DNA of 64,000 bases from positions 1 through 64,000 of the forward strand of contig NZ_QLLR01000014.1 of assembly GCF_003259615.1 (NCBI RefSeq), written 5' to 3'. The stretch comes from Pedobacter cryoconitis (lineage in GTDB: Bacteria > Bacteroidota > Bacteroidia > Sphingobacteriales > Sphingobacteriaceae). The translations under genes and the position numbers were made by a program. Below are positions 42,098 through 51,600 of this stretch, in pieces. Position 1 is the first letter of the stretch. Each line of letters starts with the position of its first letter. Below the pieces are notes generated by a model. The model searched no databases and was not told where the DNA came from. It was given only the letters and a program-made list of their open reading frames with translations.

Positions 42098-43501
42098 TTA
42101 CTGCGTATAACCCGGATTCTGAGGTGCCAGATTTGGATTTACGCCCAAAGGAAACTGCGGCACAGGAAACAAGTTGTGATATTCCCTGACATTGGTCGTC
42201 CCTTTAGCAGTTAGCGTGGAAACGAGTTTACCGGTACGCACCAGATCAAACCACCTGCTGCCTTCAAAAGCAAGTTCTAACCTGCGTTCTTGCAGAATTG
42301 CATTCCGAAGGCCATCTTGTGTTAAATTTTCAAGATCAGGCAGCCCTGCTCTTTTTCTGATACTATTGACGGCTTTATAGGCAGGATTACCATTAACAGG
42401 ACTATTTAATTCATTATAAGCTTCTGCATAAGTTAACACAACTTCTGCGTAACGCATGAGCGGGAAATTATTATCACTTTGATTTTCTGTTGTTGCATCT
42501 GCATCTATCCATTTATTCACGTAATATTTACCGTCAGTACCTTTGACAAAGAAAACAGCTTTACGTTTATCGGCAGCGGTATAACTATCATAAATCTCTG
42601 TGGTTGGCTGGAATGAACCGAAGCCTCTTCCGCCTACACTATTATTTTCCTGCGCAAAAAAGGCAATAAGATTTCCTCCTTGTCCACCCGGGCCACTCAC
42701 AAACTGCGCGTCAAATATGGCTTCTTTTCCGAATTCATTTTTAATATCAAAGACATCTGTATAGGTATCCCAGAGCCCATAACCTGCACCAGCTAAAGTG
42801 GTCACTTCGTTTGCTTTATCGGCAGCCAGCTGATACTGTTTTAAGGTTAAATATACACTGGCCAGAAAGGATTTTGCTGCGCCACTGGTTGCCCGGCCAC
42901 GATCTGCACCACTATAAGTTGCAGGCAATACATTTTCTACAGCGGTAAGATCTGCAATAATCTGTTTATAGACATCAGCTTTAGGGTCACGTTTTGGATA
43001 AGTCAGCTGATCTAAGGAACTTACTTCGGCGGTAACAATTGGCAGATCCCCGAATAAACGGACCAGGTGGTAATAATAAAATGCTCTCAAAAATTTAGCT
43101 TCAGCAACTAACCTTGTACGCAGTGCTTCTTCCATATTTATTGCAGGTATTTTATTGATGGAAGCATTCGCCCTGGTTATCCCAATATAAAAGTTATCCC
43201 AGGTTTCGCGCAGAATACCATTTTGGGAAGTATGTACATAGGTATTGAGCTCAATTCTCGGCGCACTGTTATTTAGGGGAAACATGTTATCGGTTGTGAT
43301 TTCACCAAGAATAACATAGTTACGGGTCACAAATCCATTTAAACGAACGGGTGCGTATACCGCTGTAATTGCTGAAAGTGCATCATTTTTAGTTTTATAG
43401 AAATTAACAGGTGAAATAAATGATTGTGGGTTTTCATCCAGTTTTTTACAGGATGACATCCATACCACACTCAGGAGTAATATATATTTTAAGATTTTCA
43501 T
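42098..43501 (-). CDS. RagB/SusD-family outer-membrane lipoprotein
   Basis: 467 residues. Lipoprotein signal (ILKYILLLSVVWMSSCKKLDENP, lipidated Cys at about 18), SusD-type TPR helices (LVAEAKFLRAFYYYHLVRLFGDLPIVTAEV) and C-terminal segment (AILQERRLELAFEGSRWFDLVRTGK ... YHNLFPVPQFPLGVNPNLAPQNPGYTQ). It is the surface ligand-binding lid for the SusC encoded 29 nt upstream. The typical NPNLxQNPGY end suggests a glycan-type pair, but no hydrolase is linked. Confidence 0.93.
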   Translation of the reverse strand: MKILKYILLLSVVWMSSCKKLDENPQSFISPVNFYKTKNDALSAITAVYAPVRLNGFVTRNYVILGEITTDNMFPLNNSAPRIELNTYVHTSQNGILRETWDNFYIGITRANASINKIPAINMEEALRTRLVAEAKFLRAFYYYHLVRLFGDLPIVTAEVSSLDQLTYPKRDPKADVYKQIIADLTAVENVLPATYSGADRGRATSGAAKSFLASVYLTLKQYQLAADKANEVTTLAGAGYGLWDTYTDVFDIKNEFGKEAIFDAQFVSGPGGQGGNLIAFFAQENNSVGGRGFGSFQPTTEIYDSYTAADKRKAVFFVKGTDGKYYVNKWIDADATTENQSDNNFPLMRYAEVVLTYAEAYNELNSPVNGNPAYKAVNSIRKRAGLPDLENLTQDGLRNAILQERRLELAFEGSRWFDLVRTGKLVSTLTAKGTTNVREYHNLFPVPQFPLGVNPNLAPQNPGYTQ

Positions 43502-43530
43502 GTGCTTAATTTTTAATGTTTATTGAATTT

Positions 43531-46500
43531 TTACAGCCCGATATTAATACCTACCAGGAATATTTTTGACGATGGATAACTTCCATAATCTGTCCCCTGG
43601 CTTAAGTTGTCCTGTCCAAACCGGCTCACTTCCGGATCATAGCCTGAGTATTTGGTTTTAGTGATAAGGTTCTGCCCGCTGATATATACTTTAACATTGG
43701 AGAGCCTGATCCTTTTTAAAAGTCCGGGACTAAAGTTATAGCCCAGTTGCACATTCTTTAAACGAATGTAGGAGCCATCTTCTATTTGATGACTGGTTAC
43801 CTGGTATGGAGAGCCTGCCGAACTTGCGCGAGGCATATCATTACCGGGATTTGCCGGAGTCCAGCGGTCAAGCACAGTGGCAGACTGATTACTAACCCCT
43901 GTCATGGATTCCATTTCATACCTGTTTAAGTTGAAAATGCTATTCCCCTGTACGCCCTGAATGAATATAGAGAGATCAAATCCTTTATAAGAGAAATTAT
44001 TGGTAAACCCGAAAGTATAATCGGGCTGTGCATGTCCCAGTATCACACGGTCTGTGGAGTTGACTACACCGTCGCCATTGACATCTTTATATCTGCGTTC
44101 TCCGGGTTTCGCATTTTTCTGTCCGGAGGCGGCAACTTCTGCTGCATTCTGAAAGATCCCATCCGTAACCAGTCCGTAAAAAACCCCGATTGGCTGTCCT
44201 ACACGAAGTATTCCAGAACTTCCTAATTGCAAGTGGCCACTGGCCCCTCCTGAAGGAATATCATCTGTAACGGCCCCAAGGTCAAGGATTTTATTCTTGT
44301 TGAAGGAAATATTAAAGTTCGTATTCCACTGGAAAGCACCATTCAGATTGACAGTATTTACAGCAAATTCAAGCCCCTCATTTTTAACCTTTCCAATATT
44401 CTGCAGTGAGGTAGAAAATCCTGAGGTAATAGGCAGGGAAACGTTGTATAAGAGATCTTTGGTTTTCTTCTGATACCAGTCTGTAGTCAGGGTAATCCTG
44501 TTTTTAAATAAACCCAGGTCCACTCCGAAATTTAACTGAGCGGTAGTTTCCCATTTCAGGTTAGGATTAGCGATACGATTTGGTGCATAACCGATAACAA
44601 TTACATTTCCAAAGTTATAACCATCAGTCTGCAAAGCTCCTAATGACTGATACTGACCTATTTCCTGGTTACCTGTGAGCCCATAACTGGCCCTGAATTT
44701 TAAATCACTTACCGCAGTCAGCTTGCGCATAAAAGGCTCATTCGATAGTCTCCATGCCGCAGATCCTGAGGGAAAGAAAGAGTATTTTTTACCATCCCCA
44801 AATCTCGAAGAGCCATCGTATCTTCCTGATAAGGTGAAAAGATATTTACTGTCCAGGTCATAATTGATACGGCCTAAGTAAGAGCGCAAACTCCAGTCGT
44901 AGGCATTCGAAGTATTGGGATTGGTTTGCTGGGCAGCCCCCATATTATTGTACTTCTGAATATCACTGGCAAAGTTTTGCGCACTGGCTTTTACATCCTC
45001 ATAGTTAGCGTTCTGAAAAGTATAGCCTACCAGGAAATTAAAGCTGTGGATTTTAGAGATTACCTTTTTATAGGTTAAAGTATTCTCATTTAACCACTCA
45101 AAGTATCTTGAATTCGTAATCTCTGCTCTTCCATTTGTGGCCAGTCCTGAATAAACTGTTCTTGGCAGGTAAAAGTTGGTTTTATTGAAAGCCATATTTG
45201 CACCAAACATGGTTTTCAAGGTCAAGCCTTCAGTAATTTTATATTCCAGCGAAGTATTACCCAATAAACGGGTTTTCAATTCAATATTGGTACGTTCTTT
45301 TGCTAATGCTAAAGGATTACTGATTAAAAGCCCGCCTGGCCTGTTATTCATACTATAGTCTCCCTGGGCATCATAAACAGGAACTGTTGGTGAGAAAAAT
45401 AATGCGCCATAGACCACACCGCCATTACCGCCGCCATCCCCGTCTGTGGCAACAGAGTTGCTCTTGCTATTGGTCACAGTCAGGCTATTGCTGAATTTAA
45501 ATTTGCTGGATAATTGCTGGTCCAGATTTACCCTTACCGAGCCGCGGTTAAAATCAGAGTTGGTGACAATCCCGCCCTGGCTAAAATAATTCCCGGCTAC
45601 GGCATATTGCGATTTATCAGTTCCACCGGAAAATGTCAATTGATAGTTTTGAATAGGTGCAGTTTGGAAGATTTCATCCTGCCAGTCAGTTCCTTTACCC
45701 AGCGCAGCAATTTGAGCATCAGTATAAGTTAAAGGTTTCGGGTAACCTGGCTTCCCGATATTATCTCCGTTTACATTGGCAATTCCATCATTAACCAAGG
45801 TAGCAAGCTGGGATGCGTCCAGAAGATCCAGTTTTTTTCTTAATTTCTGAATCCCATAATAGCTTTCAAACTGAATGCGGTTAAGTCCTGCTTTACCTCT
45901 TTTTGTCGTAATAATAATTACACCATTCGCACCTCTGGAACCGTAAATAGCAGCTGCAGAAGCGTCTTTCAGGATCTCCATAGATTCTACATCGTTGGGG
46001 TTAATTCCAGGCCCGTTTTCATTGTAAAGCGGGTAACCATCAATCACATAGAGTGGTTCATTACCGCCTTGAATAGAGTTACCTCCGCGAATACGGATAT
46101 TCATTCCGCCTCCGGGAGCATTGGAAGATTGTGAAACCCGGACTCCTGCGGCCCTCCCCTGAATGGCTTGTGTTAAAGAAGCGACCGGGGTAGCTTTGAT
46201 GTCTTTGGAACTGATGGAGGCAACGGACCCGGTAAGGTCACTTTTTCTGACAGAACCGTAACCAACAACCACGAGTTCATCGAGATTGGTATTGTCAGCT
46301 TCAAGCGTAATATTGATTTGCTGACGGTTGTTTACGGCCTGTTCCTTGGTTATAAAGCCTATACTCCTGAAAATCAAAGTCCCGGCAGCTGGAGCTGAGA
46401 GCGTAAAAGTACCCTTGGCAGTGGTACTGGTTGCTTTTGTTGTGCCTTGTAGTTTTACGGAAACCCCTGGCAGTGGTTCTCCCTGAGCATCCTTAACAAT

Positions 46501-46584
46501 TCCATTCACTTGTATATCCTGAGCGGTAGCAACAAGTAAACCTGCGAATAGAAACACAGTTAGTAAGCTGATTTTTTTCTTCAT
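43531..46584 (-). CDS. SusC/RagA-family TonB-linked outer-membrane transporter
   Basis: 1017 residues: signal (LLTVFLFAGLLVATAQ), carboxypeptidase-like domain (about 23-95; VNGIVKDAQGEPLPGVSVKLQGTTKAT), TonB-box-like NLDELVVVGYGSVRKSDLTGSVASI, plug (IRGGNSIQGGNEPLYVIDGYP, INPNDVESMEILKDASAAAIYGSRGANGVIIITTKRG) and barrel ending SSKIFLVGINIGL. It forms a pair with the downstream SusD. No sigma/anti-sigma or hybrid two-component gene lies next to it. A leader of several hundred bases with palindromes is upstream. Confidence 0.95.
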   Translation of the reverse strand: MKKKISLLTVFLFAGLLVATAQDIQVNGIVKDAQGEPLPGVSVKLQGTTKATSTTAKGTFTLSAPAAGTLIFRSIGFITKEQAVNNRQQINITLEADNTNLDELVVVGYGSVRKSDLTGSVASISSKDIKATPVASLTQAIQGRAAGVRVSQSSNAPGGGMNIRIRGGNSIQGGNEPLYVIDGYPLYNENGPGINPNDVESMEILKDASAAAIYGSRGANGVIIITTKRGKAGLNRIQFESYYGIQKLRKKLDLLDASQLATLVNDGIANVNGDNIGKPGYPKPLTYTDAQIAALGKGTDWQDEIFQTAPIQNYQLTFSGGTDKSQYAVAGNYFSQGGIVTNSDFNRGSVRVNLDQQLSSKFKFSNSLTVTNSKSNSVATDGDGGGNGGVVYGALFFSPTVPVYDAQGDYSMNNRPGGLLISNPLALAKERTNIELKTRLLGNTSLEYKITEGLTLKTMFGANMAFNKTNFYLPRTVYSGLATNGRAEITNSRYFEWLNENTLTYKKVISKIHSFNFLVGYTFQNANYEDVKASAQNFASDIQKYNNMGAAQQTNPNTSNAYDWSLRSYLGRINYDLDSKYLFTLSGRYDGSSRFGDGKKYSFFPSGSAAWRLSNEPFMRKLTAVSDLKFRASYGLTGNQEIGQYQSLGALQTDGYNFGNVIVIGYAPNRIANPNLKWETTAQLNFGVDLGLFKNRITLTTDWYQKKTKDLLYNVSLPITSGFSTSLQNIGKVKNEGLEFAVNTVNLNGAFQWNTNFNISFNKNKILDLGAVTDDIPSGGASGHLQLGSSGILRVGQPIGVFYGLVTDGIFQNAAEVAASGQKNAKPGERRYKDVNGDGVVNSTDRVILGHAQPDYTFGFTNNFSYKGFDLSIFIQGVQGNSIFNLNRYEMESMTGVSNQSATVLDRWTPANPGNDMPRASSAGSPYQVTSHQIEDGSYIRLKNVQLGYNFSPGLLKRIRLSNVKVYISGQNLITKTKYSGYDPEVSRFGQDNLSQGTDYGSYPSSKIFLVGINIGL

Positions 46585-46867
46585 ACGTTTAATTTTTGGA
46601 GGTTGGTTTTTGGTTAGGTTGGTTGGTTATATAGGATTAAGAGCCATTTTTCTGTAAAGAAAAGCGCTTTATCAGCATTGTATTTGTGTGAAGGGGCCTT
46701 CATACAAAGAGGGATCACTGGGAAGTTTAGTGTAAATAAATATTTGGTTTATCCAGTACGCGTCGATAAATAATCAAAGCATATGAACTTTAACGCAATA
46801 TAAATATTTGACAAAGAATGATTTAGAAGAAAAAATAAAACAAAAGGAAACTGCGTTTTCTGTTCAA

Positions 46868-46934
46868 TTCAAACGTTTGAAACAGCAGGTTATAAAGACC
46901 AGATTGGGATTTCATTTCCTGATTACAGGAAATG
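46868..46934. promoter_or_regulatory. Possible operator palindrome and hairpin upstream of susC
   Basis: TTCAAACGTTTGAA (46868-46881) is a perfect 14-bp palindrome with the central CG common in LacI-type operators. CATTTCCTG (46913-46921) and CAGGAAATG (46926-46934) form a perfect 9-bp hairpin with a 4-base loop. They are about 285-350 bp from the susC ATG. Regulation of the SusCD operon is inferred from place only. Confidence 0.35.
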
Positions 46935-46977
46935 TGAGCAAAGAGAGACAGGCAGGGGGCCTTTAAATTATAGTGTT

Positions 46978-47009
46978 AAAAAAAAGCCCCACATCGCTGT
47001 GAGGCTTTA
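46978..47009 (-). terminator. Intrinsic terminator of the small gene
   Basis: On the minus strand AAAGCCTCAC pairs with GTGGGGCTTT, followed by a run of T. It begins about 6 nt after the stop of the 41-residue gene. Confidence 0.75.
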
Positions 47010-47014
47010 AATTC

Positions 47015-47140
47015 TTAAGCTTCTTTTTCATTAAAAGAAACAATACCAAAATTCTTTTTGTTTAATTTTTTCAATTTACGTGGGATACGTACTACATCAC
47101 CTTTTACTGCTTTATCCTCTGTTTTTACTACTTTACTCAT
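47015..47140 (-). CDS. Small basic protein of 41 residues, unknown
   Basis: A 41-codon frame from ATG 47140 to TAA 47015, followed at once by a strong terminator. It begins MSKVVKTEDKAVKGDVVRIP and is rich in Lys (about a quarter), with KLKKLNKKNFG in the middle and an acidic end (FNEKEA). No signal, cysteine or membrane segment. Codon use looks like real coding sequence, and the terminator position supports a true gene. It is the last gene on the strand after the NRPS and aminotransferase but separated from them by 126 nt, so it may or may not share their transcript. No family is recognised. Confidence 0.6.
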   Translation of the reverse strand: MSKVVKTEDKAVKGDVVRIPRKLKKLNKKNFGIVSFNEKEA

Positions 47141-47211
47141 GGTTTCAAATTACTATTGTTCAGTCTTGAATTAGACATCCCGTTTCTATTTTCGGCAATT
47201 TAAACATATTC

Positions 47212-47226
47212 TGCCGCAATGCGGCA
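47212..47226. other. Short GC-rich palindrome after the aminotransferase gene
   Basis: TGCCGC-AAT-GCGGCA is a compact hairpin 41 nt after the aminotransferase stop, in otherwise AT-rich sequence. Possibly a weak terminator or processing site between the operon and the small gene. Confidence 0.4.
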
Positions 47227-47266
47227 TTATTATTCATTGATAAAAGGTAAAGGCCTCACCAAATGG

Positions 47267-48550
47267 TTAAGAAAGTAATGCTGCTTTTTGGTTAACATGT
47301 AAATTTATAGTATCCTGTAAGATTCCCAGTGCCCTTTCAAGTACTTCTTTTTCTATCGTTAATGGCGGAAGCATTTTAATCACTTTATCATGACGGCCCA
47401 CACATTCTACGATTAAATTATGCTTTTCAAAACAGTCTTTCGCAATTTTCTTCGCCAATAACGGATCACTGAATTTTGATAAATCTATCCCCCACATCAT
47501 GCCCAGACCTCTGATTACAATACGTTCATCCTCAGCCGCTATCTCTTCCTGAAGAATACTTTTGATAAAAGAAGCTTTTTCTTTTACAGCTGCTTCCAAA
47601 CCAGTCTTTTCTCTGAATTCCAGCGCTGCTCTGCCCCCAATAAATGCCAGCTGATAACCACGGAAAGTTCCATTATGTTCACCCGGCTGCCAGATGTCAA
47701 GCTCAGGCTTAATTAATAAGATAGCCATTGGCAGGCCATAACCGCTCAATGATTTTGACAACACTACAATATCAGGGGCAATTTGAGCTCTTTCGAAAGA
47801 GAAAAAGTCACCTGATCTTCCGCAACCGATCTGAATATCATCACAGATGAAAAGGATACTATGTTTTTCGCATAATTTTTTCAGTTTAAACAACCATTCC
47901 GGTGAGGCTACATGAATCCCGCCTTCTGCCTGTACTGTTTCCAGGATAACCGCAGCTGGTTTTTCAATTCCTGAATGGGTATCTTCCAAAATCATTTCGA
48001 AATAAGCAAGACTGTCAAAACCCTCAGGGCCACAGTTCTCAAAAGGAAGAAAAGTAACGTTATGCAGTCCTACTCCAGCTACATCGCGATGGTATTGATT
48101 ACTGGTCAGCGCAAGACTACCCTGCGACAAACCATGATATGCCCCCATAAACGCAATCACATTAGAACGTTTGGTATAGTTTCTTGCTAATTTAAGTGCA
48201 GCTTCAATGGCATTGGTACCCGTTGGCCCGCAGAATTGAAACTTATATTCCAGTCCTTTTGGTTTCAACAGCAAATCGTTAAAAGTGGTGATAAAGTCAC
48301 TTTTAGCCACAGTAAACATATCAAGCCCCTGCATAATGTTATCTCCTGCCATATATTCCAGGAGCTGCGCTTTAATGTAATCATTGTTATGACCATAATT
48401 AAGCGCCCCTGCCCCCATCAGGAAATCAATATATTCTTCCCCGTTTGCTCCGTATAAGAAAGAACCTTTTGCTTTCTGAAATACCTGGGGAAAACTTCTG
48501 GAATAGCTGCGTACATTGGATTCAAGAGTTTCAAAAACTTGTGTAGACAT
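47267..48550 (-). CDS. Diaminobutyrate--2-oxoglutarate aminotransferase (EctB-like)
   Basis: 427 residues of class III PLP aminotransferase. FLMGAGALNYGHNNDYIKAQLLEYM, GPTGTNAIEAALKLARNYTKRSNVIAFMGAYHGLSQGSLA, ICDDIQIGCGRSGDFFSFE and the PLP lysine in VVLSKSLSGYGLP match EctB/DABA aminotransferases, which turn aspartate semialdehyde into L-2,4-diaminobutyrate. No ectA or ectC is present, so ectoine is not the product here. It follows the terminal NRPS gene by 65 nt on the same strand and most likely supplies diaminobutyrate to the peptide. Confidence 0.88.
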   Translation of the reverse strand: MSTQVFETLESNVRSYSRSFPQVFQKAKGSFLYGANGEEYIDFLMGAGALNYGHNNDYIKAQLLEYMAGDNIMQGLDMFTVAKSDFITTFNDLLLKPKGLEYKFQFCGPTGTNAIEAALKLARNYTKRSNVIAFMGAYHGLSQGSLALTSNQYHRDVAGVGLHNVTFLPFENCGPEGFDSLAYFEMILEDTHSGIEKPAAVILETVQAEGGIHVASPEWLFKLKKLCEKHSILFICDDIQIGCGRSGDFFSFERAQIAPDIVVLSKSLSGYGLPMAILLIKPELDIWQPGEHNGTFRGYQLAFIGGRAALEFREKTGLEAAVKEKASFIKSILQEEIAAEDERIVIRGLGMMWGIDLSKFSDPLLAKKIAKDCFEKHNLIVECVGRHDKVIKMLPPLTIEKEVLERALGILQDTINLHVNQKAALLS

Positions 48551-48615
48551 AATAATAAAAATTAGAGAATTTATAATTTAATAGTTAGATGATTAGATTT
48601 TTATATGGAAGCTGA

Positions 48616-51600
48616 TTAAGCTTCCGTTTGGTTGGTTATTGGGGTATGAATGGGATACTGATTCAGGCGAATGGCTAATGTTCTGGCATTTTCACCCTTG
48701 AGCATGGTCACGTGATTTCCCGGTGCACCTACTGGCTGAATTTCATCTGCGTGAGGAGCCCATCCCAGGTTTTCATCGAAGCCCATTTTTTCCCATTCCT
48801 GCTCCAGTGCGCGGACCACAGTCAGCGCCGCATTCACTTTACCGGAAATGTAATATTCCATAGTTGAATTACAGATCATCAGGTAAACTGTTCTGGCCAG
48901 GAAGTCTGTGAGTACACCTTTTCCAAGACATTGAACTTTCACATGGTTCAGCATAAATGCGCGCCTTTCATGGACAGGCAATTGTTCTATAGCAGCTTTC
49001 ATTTCCGCTATCCAGGCTGGATAAGGTTGCGTTATAAACTTGTTTTCTTCGAGATAAATAAGCGCATCATTGACCAGTGAATCCACAGGGATCGGATAAA
49101 TATTTGCTCTGACAGGTATATCCAGTAAAATAGCTTGCTCTACCTGCTCATCCAGGTTTTCTAACTGCCGGATCATTTCATACAAGACATATCCGCCAAA
49201 AGAATGGCCAGCTAAACGGTATGGGCCTTCTGGCTGTACTTCTTTGATCCACTCAATATTTTGTGCGGCAATTTCTGCCACGGTATCCAGTGGAATTTCA
49301 CCTTCCAGTAAACCGATCATTTTAAGTCCATATACCGCGCCTTCCTGATGAATTTCTACTGCAAGCTGATCGTACCAATCAGGGTTTCCATCACCACCAG
49401 GCAGAATAAACAAGTTTTGATCTCCTTCGGTCTTGCTTAATAAGATCAGGTGTTCATTGAGGCTGGTTTCATTTTGCGTCAAGAGCCCGGTCAGTAAGGC
49501 AGCCTGAGTTTCAATAGTTTTATGGATCATGAGTGCATTCAATTGGATTGCATAGCCCATTTTTCTGATTTGTGCCAGTAACCTGACCGTAATCAGGGAG
49601 TGGCCACCCAATTCAAAGAAATTATCATCAATACCTATCGTCTCAATACCCAGTAATTCCTGCCAGATACCTGCCAGTTTCCTTTCTATAATATTGCGGG
49701 GGCCAGCATAAGCTGTATCCGTTAATTTATGGGTATCTGGTTCGGGAAGCACCTTTCTGTTAATTTTACCATTCACGGTAAGCGGCATTTCAGCTAAAGA
49801 AACCCATATGGCAGGTACCATATAAGCTGGTAAACATCCTGACAGGAATTCCATAAGCTGCTCTTTGTTAAACTCATCTTTTGGAACTACATATCCTGCG
49901 AGGTATTTATTCCCGGCATGGTCTGTTTTAGCCAGTACTACAGCATGGTTTACTAAACCACTTCCTTGCAGTACGCGTTCTATTTCTCCTGGTTCTACCC
50001 GGTAACCTCTTATTTTCACCTGATCATCTATCCGTCCCATGTACCTGATATTGCCGTCTGGTAACCAGCAAACCAGGTCACCCGTTTTATAAATCCGTGC
50101 ATCCGGAGCTGTACTGTATGGATTACGCACAAACTTTTCTGTGGTCAGTTCAGGCAAATTCAGATAACCTCTGGCTACGCCGCGTCCACCGATGCACAAT
50201 TCGCCGCCTGCTCCTACAGGTACAATTCCGCCTTCGGCATCCAGGATATACAGCGTGGTATCAGAGAAAGCATTTCCTATCGGCACGCCTGTATAGTCTT
50301 GCTGAAGATCCAGCTGATACATACATTTCCCAATGGTAGTTTCTGTAGGCCCGTAATGATTAAATACTTCACAACTGGTTTCAGATAACCTGAGCTGCTT
50401 CACCACGTCATCCTGCAAAGCTTCACCACCAAAAATCAGCAGTTGAGCAGGCAGCAATAACTTCCCGTCGATACACAATGCTTTCCAGTGCGAAGGGACA
50501 ATCTTCAGACAATCAATAATATGGGTTTCAAAATAATTGTTAAGTGACAGCGCATCTGTTGTTAAATCCCCGGAGATAATGTGAAGCGTACCACCCGCAG
50601 CTAAAGCACCAAACAGAATCGTATTTCCAAGGTCGGTAGCTATAGCAGGTACCAGTGCAAATGAACTGCAGGCATTAACAGCACATTTTTGTTGTAAACC
50701 ATAGATATAATCTACCAGGTTGTCGTGTGTAATCATCACTCCTTTAGGGTTACCTGTAGAACCAGAGGTATAAATTACATAGACCAGATTAGTCGGTTTA
50801 CTGGCATTTAAAGGGGCTTCTTGTGGAATTTCACTCCCGATAGCTGACCAGTCATCTTTAATATTCAGATAAGTAACAGCTTCGCCGGGATAAACAGCTC
50901 CGTCAGTAATACAAATTGCAGCACCTGTATCTTTCAGGATGAAACGGATACGCTCTTCAGGAAATGCCAGATCAATAGGCACATAAGCACCTCCGGCCTT
51001 TAATATTCCAATAATGGCGATGACCATTTCCAGACTTCTGTTGATACAGATAGCAACGAGCGTATCTTCTTTTACACCTTGTTTTTGAAGATACCTTCCC
51101 AGTTCATCTGTGCGCTGATCCAATTCCCGGTAAGTGAGTTGCTGGTCTTCATATATTGCAGCTACTGCATCTGGATTCGTATTGACTTGTTCCAGAAACA
51201 GATCTATAATAGTTTTATCCTGCACATACTGATGTACAGCTGCTGTTTCATTAAAAACGTGAACGATCTCATTTTCTTCTTGTGAAGAAAGCAATTTCAT
51301 GGTTTTAACATTTTGCGAAGGAAGGGTTACTGCAGCTTTTAATAACTGTTCATAATGTTTAGCCATCCTGGCAATGGTAGTTTCCCTGAATAAACCGGTA
51401 CAGTAAACAATGGTCAGATCCAGGCCTTCAGCTGTTTCCTCCATCATGAAGTTCAGGTCAAACTTGGCAGAAGTGTGTTCTACCGCTTCACCGCTCAGCG
51501 TCAGATCCCCTAATATCAGTTCCGGTTCTTCTGGTGTATTCTGTAACACAAGCATCGCCTGGAATAAAGGGGTTCTGCTGCGGTCCCTGTCTTTAACTAC

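Larger units (their letters stand above)
46585..47014. other. Upstream region of the second susC, with palindromes
   Basis: 430 bp. Contains a run of GGTTGG-type repeats next to the susC start (46600-46632), a 14-bp palindrome, a 9-bp hairpin and the terminator of the small gene to the right. No coding frame is convincing. Confidence 0.5.

Noticed and set aside
38386..46584. One polysaccharide-utilisation locus joining the sugar kinase and the SusCD pair
   Set aside because: Three unrelated genes and a strong terminator separate them, strands differ, and no glycoside hydrolase is present.
47267..48550. Ectoine biosynthesis cluster
   Set aside because: Only an EctB-like gene is present; no ectA, ectC or ectoine hydroxylase lies in the window.
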